From assembly GCF_900104785.1 (NCBI RefSeq), contig NZ_LT629733.1, forward strand, positions 2,016,501-2,080,500: a DNA stretch of 64,000 nucleotides, read 5' to 3'. How positions within the stretch are numbered: position 1 is the stretch's first letter; each line of letters opens with the position of its first letter. This DNA is from Formosa sp. Hel1_31_208 (GTDB taxonomy: Bacteria; Bacteroidota; Bacteroidia; Flavobacteriales; Flavobacteriaceae). A model generated the notes under the pieces. It worked only from the letters and a program-made list of their open reading frames with translations, was not told the origin of the DNA and did not search any database. Shown piece by piece: positions 58,415 through 64,000 of this stretch. The translations under genes and the position numbers were made by a program.

Positions 58415-61267
58415 TTAGTTTTCTTCTGGTAATAAAATGGCTTTTAAGTACCCATCTTGCATATATTTCTTAGCGACATTATGAATATCTTGAGTTGTAA
58501 GAGCATTCACATTGGCTTCATAATTAATGATATTGTCTAAATCTGATTTGTTATAATCTGCATTTTTAATAACAGATAACCAAAAACGATTTTGTTCTAA
58601 TTGTTCTTTTCTTGTTAGTAATAAGGCTTGCTTCACTTTATCTAAATCTTTTGCTTCAGGACCATTATCAATGATTTTTTGAAGTTCAGCGATTGAAGCA
58701 GCGGCTAATTTTTCGGCATTTTCAGGTCCACAAGGAAAGGAGATACTAAAGTTAAAATTACCATACGGCATTTTTCTAATAGACCCTCTTGCGCCTGCGC
58801 CATAAACGCCTCCTTCTTCTTCTCTTAGCTTTTCAATAAGTTTTATACTAAGGATTTCACCTAATGCGCTCATTGCTCGAGCTTCCTTGACATCATATTC
58901 AACTTCGCCACCAAAAAGAATATTCACTTGACTTTTTGGTTCTGTGCCTTTGTTAAAAGTGAATTCTCGCGCACTCATATTAGGTCTAAATGTAGGCACA
59001 TTATACATTTCTCGGGTTGAATTCCCAGGAAGTGATGCGATATAGGTTCCGGCATAATCAGCAATTTGGTTAGCATCGATATTACCTACAAAGTAAAAAT
59101 TGAAATCACCTGCATTGGCAAAACGTTCTTTATATTTTTCATAAGCTAAATCGTAATTTGCATTGTCTAAATCTTCAGAAGTAGGGAAGCCAGTATATCT
59201 TGGATTTCCTTCATTTATAAACTTTCCTAATGCAATTGAAAACGACACATTTGGATTAGATAGAATATTTCCTAAAAACGCTTTTTGCTTACTAATATAA
59301 GATTGGAAAGCCTCTGGGTCTTTATCTAATTTAGTAAAGTACAAGTGAATCATTTGAAACATTGTTTCTAAATCTTGTGGTGTAGCCGAGCCTCTCATGC
59401 CTTCATCTAAACCACCTATATAAGGTCGTACAGAAGCAATTTTACCAGACATGACCTTAGTCATATCATTTTTCTTTAAACCATCAATACCCGCTTCAAA
59501 TAATCCGCCGTTAGCGCTAGATGTTTCTTTTAAAACAGCATCAGAATATAAAGATGTTCCACCATAACTAAAAGCTTCAAATAGAATTTCATCATTCTTA
59601 AACTCTGTCTTTTTATAAGTTACTTTAGCGCCATTACTTAAAGTGATTGTTGTGGTTTCATTCAATTTTCCTTCGTTATTCACTGATGTGCTAGCAATAC
59701 TTCCCTTAGTTGGTTTGTTTAGCATTAACGCTGAACGAACTGCTTTATCTTCATAGCCTTTGATGTCACTTTTCTTAACGCTATCGAGTAAATCAATGAC
59801 TTCCTTTTCGGTTACTTTTGTAAGCCCGTCTTTCTTAGGTCCAGTAAGGACTACTAAGCGGTTGTCATCGTGTAAGAAGTCTTTAATTAATCCGTTAACT
59901 TCTTCTAACTTTATCGTTGGTAATTGTGATTGTACAAAATCATAAGACCATTCAATACCTGGCATTGGACTTTCTCTTAAAAAGTTTTGAATATAACCAT
60001 TTACCATACGTCCAGACTCTTGTTTATCTCTGTCCTTGTATGCACGCTCTATTCTTGCAAAATAATCCTTTTTAGCACGCGCTAATTCTGAGTCGTTAAA
60101 ACCGAAACGCTTTACGCGCTCGTTTTCTTCTAATAATGTTTTTAATGCTTCTAATTGACCTGTTTCATTAGTTTGCGCCACCGATTGGTATGCATCTTTA
60201 TTACCAATAATTCCACCATGAAATGAAAACCCATAGATGAAAGGCGGATTTGGTTTGTTACTATATTCTTGTAGTCTATTATTAATCATACCTGTAAATA
60301 GACTTTCAACCATATTATCTCTGTAATCCTTTAAGGTTATGGTTTTTTCAGATTTCCCCTTATCCTTATAATAAATTTGAACCTGACTTCCAGTTGCTTC
60401 TTCATCCCATTCAATAGCCACGAATGTGCCTTCATGATTTTCTGAACCAAATTCCTCTCTTGGTTTTGGGTTTTCAGGATTTGTTAAACCACTGAAATTG
60501 TCTTTTATCTTCTTTTCAAGAGTTTCAACATCTAAATCTCCAACAGCTATTACAGCCATTAAATTAGGACGATACCAATCTTTTTGAAAATTCCTCAAAC
60601 TTTCATAGTTAAAGGTTTCTAAGTTTTCTTTAGTACCAATTGGCAATCGATCGGCATACTTGGAGTTATGAGCAATCTTATCTAAATATTTTGATTGCAT
60701 TCTTGTCGCTGCCCCAAGACGTGTTCTATATTCTTCGATAACAACACCACGCTCATCATCGATATCTTGTTCTGTTAATAATGCACCACCAGCCCAATCT
60801 TGTAGTATTTGAAACCCTTTATTTAATTTTTCGGGATCATCACTTGGAATTGGAAGGATGTACACAGTTTGATCAAATCCGGTATAAGCATTTAAATCTG
60901 CTCCAAATTCAACACCAATACCTTGTAAATAGTCAACTAATTCGTTTTTCTTAAAGTTAGTTGTTCCATTGAAATTCATATGTTCCATGAAATGTGCTAA
61001 TCCTTTTTGATCTTCAGTTTCCAAAATAGAACCTGCTTTTATAGCTAAACGCAGTTCTACTTTATCTTCTGGTTTTCCATTATTCTGGATGTAATAGGTA
61101 AGGCCATTGCTTAGGACTCCTGTTTTTACGTTTGGGTTTTTTGGTATTTCTTTTGAAGGTGAAATTGCTGTGGTAACCGTAGCAGTTTCCTGAGCGTAAG
61201 CCGTTAAAGAAATAAAGAATACCATAAGCATGCTTAGTAGCTTCATTGTTGATGGTTTTTGATTCAT
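58415..61267 (-). CDS. Secreted M16 (insulinase-like) zinc metalloprotease
   Basis: The 950-residue secreted protease begins with a signal peptide (about 8-25, LTAYAQ). The ATG at 61267 gives the full frame; an ATG at 61246 (MKLLSMLMVFF) also fits a signal start. The active site HxxEH is HFMEH (92-96), followed by the third ligand Glu about 75 residues later. A second M16 domain (about 540-950) lacks the HxxEH motif, as usual for M16 pairs. It digests peptides in the periplasm or outside. It stands alone between 352 bases of non-coding sequence and a terminator. Confidence 0.92.
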   Translation of the reverse strand: MNQKPSTMKLLSMLMVFFISLTAYAQETATVTTAISPSKEIPKNPNVKTGVLSNGLTYYIQNNGKPEDKVELRLAIKAGSILETEDQKGLAHFMEHMNFNGTTNFKKNELVDYLQGIGVEFGADLNAYTGFDQTVYILPIPSDDPEKLNKGFQILQDWAGGALLTEQDIDDERGVVIEEYRTRLGAATRMQSKYLDKIAHNSKYADRLPIGTKENLETFNYESLRNFQKDWYRPNLMAVIAVGDLDVETLEKKIKDNFSGLTNPENPKPREEFGSENHEGTFVAIEWDEEATGSQVQIYYKDKGKSEKTITLKDYRDNMVESLFTGMINNRLQEYSNKPNPPFIYGFSFHGGIIGNKDAYQSVAQTNETGQLEALKTLLEENERVKRFGFNDSELARAKKDYFARIERAYKDRDKQESGRMVNGYIQNFLRESPMPGIEWSYDFVQSQLPTIKLEEVNGLIKDFLHDDNRLVVLTGPKKDGLTKVTEKEVIDLLDSVKKSDIKGYEDKAVRSALMLNKPTKGSIASTSVNNEGKLNETTTITLSNGAKVTYKKTEFKNDEILFEAFSYGGTSLYSDAVLKETSSANGGLFEAGIDGLKKNDMTKVMSGKIASVRPYIGGLDEGMRGSATPQDLETMFQMIHLYFTKLDKDPEAFQSYISKQKAFLGNILSNPNVSFSIALGKFINEGNPRYTGFPTSEDLDNANYDLAYEKYKERFANAGDFNFYFVGNIDANQIADYAGTYIASLPGNSTREMYNVPTFRPNMSAREFTFNKGTEPKSQVNILFGGEVEYDVKEARAMSALGEILSIKLIEKLREEEGGVYGAGARGSIRKMPYGNFNFSISFPCGPENAEKLAAASIAELQKIIDNGPEAKDLDKVKQALLLTRKEQLEQNRFWLSVIKNADYNKSDLDNIINYEANVNALTTQDIHNVAKKYMQDGYLKAILLPEEN

Positions 61268-61619
61268 GTGTTTAAAGTTTTAATGATTTTATTTGTTCTT
61301 GTAAATATAACTAAGTATTTAGTTGAATATTTTAATTTGTACTAAAATTCCTATATATCTTCCGAAGATAAAAAACAAGTACTTGATTTAAAGAAGTTTA
61401 ACAAGTTTTAACGCTTTAGAAAAAATCCTGATATTCAGCAATTATATCCTCTAAACCATAATAAATAGTAAAGAACAAGGTGAGGGGTTGCATAGTTATA
61501 GTGTATAAATGATCCATAGTTTACAGATTATAACTGCCTATGATTTAAGGTCGATACCTTGTGGTGTTCACTTGTCAAAACAAAATACCTGATGGTTTCT
61601 ATTAAATTTAATGAGAACT
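61268..61619. other. 352-base intergenic region without a supported gene
   Basis: This is AT-rich DNA between the M16 gene and the mutase gene (both on the minus strand). No open frame over 40 codons with coding character and no tRNA are seen. It should contain the mutase terminator and the M16 promoter, but no clear hairpin with a U-run or exact TAnnTTTG core is present. A TATATTTA near-match lies about 40 bases before the M16 start on the minus strand. Confidence 0.5.
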
Positions 61620-63740
61620 TTAGTCGATGAGTATGTTTAATATTTTTATTGCAGCGTCACTGATTTTGGTGCCTGGTCCAAAAACAGCTACTGCACCAGC
61701 ATCAAATAAATATTGATAATCCTGTTTCGGAATAACGCCTCCAACGATTACCATAATGTCTTCGCGACCGTATTTTTTTAATTCATCTATCACTTGAGGA
61801 ACAAGTGTCTTATGTCCTGCAGCTAAGGAAGATACGCCTAATATATGAACATCATTTTCTACTGCTTGTTTAGCAGCTTCATAAGGTGTTTGGAAAAGCG
61901 GACCAATATCGACATCAAAGCCTACGTCGGCATAACCAGTAGCCACTACTTTAGCGCCACGATCATGGCCATCCTGGCCCATTTTAGCAATCATAATTCT
62001 TGGTCTACGACCATCTTGTTCGGCAAATTGATCTGCCAGTTCTCGAGCTTTTTTAAAGCTCTCGTCGTCTTTTATCTCTTTACTATACACACCTGAAAAT
62101 GATTTAATTTGTGCTTTATATCGTCCGAATACTAGTTCTAGTGCATCACTAATTTCTCCTAAGGTAGCGCGTTCTCTCGCTGCACTAACGGCAAGCTCCA
62201 ATAAGTTGTCTTCACCAGTACGAGCTGCCTCTGTTAAATCTGAAAGTGCTTTATTAACGGCTTTAGTATTTCGTGAGGATTTCACCTGCTCTAACCTTTT
62301 AATTTGTCCGGTTCTCACCGTTTGATTATCCACTTCAAGCGTGGTGATTGGATCTTCTTCATCAAGGCGATATTTATTAACACCTACAATGATATCCTGA
62401 GCAGAGTCTATACGCGCTTGTTTGCGAGCTGCGGCTTCTTCAATACGAAGTTTTGGAATACCAGCTTCTATAGCTTTAGTCATACCACCAAGTTCTTCAA
62501 CTTCCTCAATCAATGACCAAGCTTTTTGTGCGATATCATCTGTAAGTTTTTCTACATAAAAACTCCCAGCCCACGGATCTACGGTTTTAGTGATATGTGT
62601 TTCTTCTTGCAGATAAATCTGTGTATTTCTGGCAATGCGTGCTGAAAAATCTGTAGGTAATGCAATGGCCTCGTCTAAGGCATTGGTATGCAAACTTTGT
62701 GTGCCTCCAAAGGCAGCGGCAGCGGCTTCGATAGTTGTGCGCGCCACATTATTAAAAGGGTCTTGTTCTGTTAAACTCCAACCAGAGGTTTGGCAATGTG
62801 TTCTTAAAGCGAGAGATTTTTGATTCTTCGGATTAAACTGGCTGACTAATTTTGCCCAAAGCATGCGAGCTGCCCGCATTTTAGCTATTTCCATAAAGTG
62901 ATTCATACCTATGGCCCAGAAGAAAGATAGGCGAGGAGCGAAGGTATCAATATCCATTCCAGCTTCGAGTCCTTTTCGGATGTATTCTAATCCGTCAGCT
63001 AAGGTATAGGCAAGCTCAATATCACATGTAGCACCAGCTTCTTGCATATGATATCCAGAGATACTAATGCTGTTAAATTTCGGCATCTTCTGACTTGAAA
63101 ATTCAAAAATATCAGAAATGATTCTCATTGATGGCGTTGGAGGATAGATGTAAGTATTACGTACCATAAACTCCTTTAAGATATCGTTTTGTATCGTTCC
63201 TGCCAACTGTTCTGGCGAAACACCTTGTTCTTCCGCAGCAACAATATAAAAAGCCATAATAGGTAAAACGGCACCATTCATGGTCATGGAAACCGACATT
63301 TTGTCTAATGGGATTTGATCGAAAAGAATCTTCATGTCTTCAACCGAATCAATAGCAACACCGGCTTTACCGACATCACCAACTACTCGTTCATGATCGG
63401 AATCATAACCTCTATGGGTTGCTAGATCAAATGCTACAGATAATCCTTTTTGGCCAGCGGCTAAATTTCTTCTATAAAAGGCATTACTATCTTCTGCGGT
63501 AGAGAAACCGGCATATTGACGAATCGTCCAAGGCCGCCTTACATACATAGTAGAATAAGGTCCGCGCAGATTAGGTGCAATTCCAGCGACAAAATTTAGA
63601 TGTTTTAATGACTCAATATCTTTTTCTGAATATGAGTATTGCAGATCGATATCTTCGGCAGTTTTAAAACTAGGTTTTGAATGATTGTTATCAGACTTTG
63701 ATGCTAAAGAAATTGTTATATGTTCGAGATTTTTTCTCAT
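61620..63740 (-). CDS. mutB: Methylmalonyl-CoA mutase, large (catalytic) subunit
   Basis: This B12-dependent enzyme interconverts methylmalonyl-CoA and succinyl-CoA. The 706-residue chain has the TIM-barrel catalytic part ('[40 protein letters not shown]' near 75-114; '[19 protein letters not shown]') and the C-terminal cobalamin-binding domain with His592 in [11 protein letters not shown] and GGVIPKQDY. Its length and the full B12 motif identify it as the large subunit. The adjacent gene starts upstream and ends 5 bases before it. Methionine-type riboswitch signals are not seen. Confidence 0.96.
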   Translation of the reverse strand: MRKNLEHITISLASKSDNNHSKPSFKTAEDIDLQYSYSEKDIESLKHLNFVAGIAPNLRGPYSTMYVRRPWTIRQYAGFSTAEDSNAFYRRNLAAGQKGLSVAFDLATHRGYDSDHERVVGDVGKAGVAIDSVEDMKILFDQIPLDKMSVSMTMNGAVLPIMAFYIVAAEEQGVSPEQLAGTIQNDILKEFMVRNTYIYPPTPSMRIISDIFEFSSQKMPKFNSISISGYHMQEAGATCDIELAYTLADGLEYIRKGLEAGMDIDTFAPRLSFFWAIGMNHFMEIAKMRAARMLWAKLVSQFNPKNQKSLALRTHCQTSGWSLTEQDPFNNVARTTIEAAAAAFGGTQSLHTNALDEAIALPTDFSARIARNTQIYLQEETHITKTVDPWAGSFYVEKLTDDIAQKAWSLIEEVEELGGMTKAIEAGIPKLRIEEAAARKQARIDSAQDIIVGVNKYRLDEEDPITTLEVDNQTVRTGQIKRLEQVKSSRNTKAVNKALSDLTEAARTGEDNLLELAVSAARERATLGEISDALELVFGRYKAQIKSFSGVYSKEIKDDESFKKARELADQFAEQDGRRPRIMIAKMGQDGHDRGAKVVATGYADVGFDVDIGPLFQTPYEAAKQAVENDVHILGVSSLAAGHKTLVPQVIDELKKYGREDIMVIVGGVIPKQDYQYLFDAGAVAVFGPGTKISDAAIKILNILID

Positions 63741-63745
63741 ATCGT

Positions 63746-64000
63746 TTAATGGTTATGACCATCATGTGAGGTATGTTCTTTTTCTTCTTGGGTGTTTTGA
63801 ACTGGTAGTTCAGGATTACTCTGACTTAAGTCAACGTCGTAAATTTTTCCGTAGAACAATTCTAGAGCTACATAAGTAGCCAGATACTTATCGTCTTTCA
63901 TTCCAAATGTTTTACGTTTTAATTCATCACCAAACATGCGTAAACTCATGCTATTGGTTTGAACCAACGCATTAAACGTATCTTTTAAAGGTTTGTCTTG
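63746..64000 (-). CDS. Unidentified protein, C-terminal part only (cut by window edge)
   Basis: The frame is open from the window edge to a stop at 63746, giving 84 codons plus stop. In this frame the visible chain starts [20 protein letters not shown] and contains '[19 protein letters not shown]', ending in a charged tail with [13 protein letters not shown]. The TTG or other in-frame starts inside the window are unlikely; the gene begins beyond it. The gap to the mutase is only 5 bases, so the two are likely co-transcribed. I do not recognise the family; it could be part of the small mutase subunit or an unrelated protein. Confidence 0.6.
   Translation of the reverse strand, partial: QDKPLKDTFNALVQTNSMSLRMFGDELKRKTFGMKDDKYLATYVALELFYGKIYDVDLSQSNPELPVQNTQEEKEHTSHDGHNH

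Noticed and set aside
1..64000. tRNA, rRNA, CRISPR array, transposase, integrase, phage genes
   Set aside because: Looked for across intergenic regions and gene products; none supported. Intergenic gaps are short and AT-rich with no cloverleaf-like sequence or spaced direct repeats.

Overview
The window is an ordinary-looking, gene-dense, low-GC chromosome segment of a Bacteroidota bacterium, almost certainly a Flavobacteriaceae. The evidence is the gliding-motility lipoprotein GldI, a secreted protein with a type IX (Por) sorting tail, many Bacteroidota-only families (DUF3822, DUF3810, DUF5683, DUF6122, OstA-like, a DUF5684-extended signal peptidase I), and recurrent TAnnTTTG promoter cores instead of TATAAT. 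I see no rRNA, tRNA, CRISPR array, insertion sequence, phage gene or att site. A genus cannot be fixed from the sequence alone.

Layout. 1-3185 (minus): the start of a lipoprotein gene cut by the window edge, a secreted tandem-domain protein, then a translationally coupled set (membrane protein, DUF3822, rsmD). 3390-8086 (plus): a RecD-like helicase and an envelope-sugar/lipid group (kdsB, HAD phosphatase, a KdnB-like iron alcohol dehydrogenase, a PlsC-like acyltransferase). 8267-15302 (minus): NTF2-like protein, DUF349 repeat protein, aroE, two tandem DUF368 (PopT-type lipid-carrier transporter) genes and a TPR protein. 15472-24648 (minus): class III aminotransferase, OstA-like protein, purA, a Fur-family regulator, Rel (ppGpp), M48 protease and a SpoU rRNA methyltransferase. 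24822-32163: a DUF6503-like lipoprotein (plus), then secreted PPP-type phosphatase, two amidohydrolase-fold secreted proteins and a DUF3810 membrane metalloprotease candidate (minus). 32217-37876: pepD (plus), an nrnA-gldI-PPIase operon (minus), ndk (plus) and a DJ-1/PfpI protein (minus). 38121-41513: small accessory genes, including the T9SS cargo, a PsbP-like lipoprotein, a methyltransferase and DUF2200. 41576-46221 (minus): recF, lipoprotein, DUF721 (DciA-like), penicillin acylase and a membrane protein. 46343-52747 (plus): TPR membrane protein, ribH, two related tiny membrane proteins, mutL, two rhomboid proteases and an EEP nuclease. 52749-58288 (minus): the parA-parB-DUF5683-dapB-lepB-WbqC-DUF6122 operon. 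58415-64000 (minus): secreted M16 protease, methylmalonyl-CoA mutase large subunit and a gene cut by the window edge.

Themes. Most genes are housekeeping in packed operons with TAATG or ATGA stop/start overlaps. Envelope biogenesis recurs: Kdo activation and possible Kdo oxidation, lipid-carrier recycling, an LptA-like protein, signal peptidase, periplasmic PPIases and rhomboids. Rel, a Fur-family regulator and PurA lie in one transcription unit, which would bring ppGpp and purine synthesis together. No obvious new defence or mobile system is present. The best leads are the kdsB/kdnB-like pair without a visible kdnA, two amidohydrolase domains that have lost the HxH metal motif beside one that keeps it, the twin small membrane proteins before mutL, a MutL lacking the canonical endonuclease motif, and tandem PopT-type paralogues.
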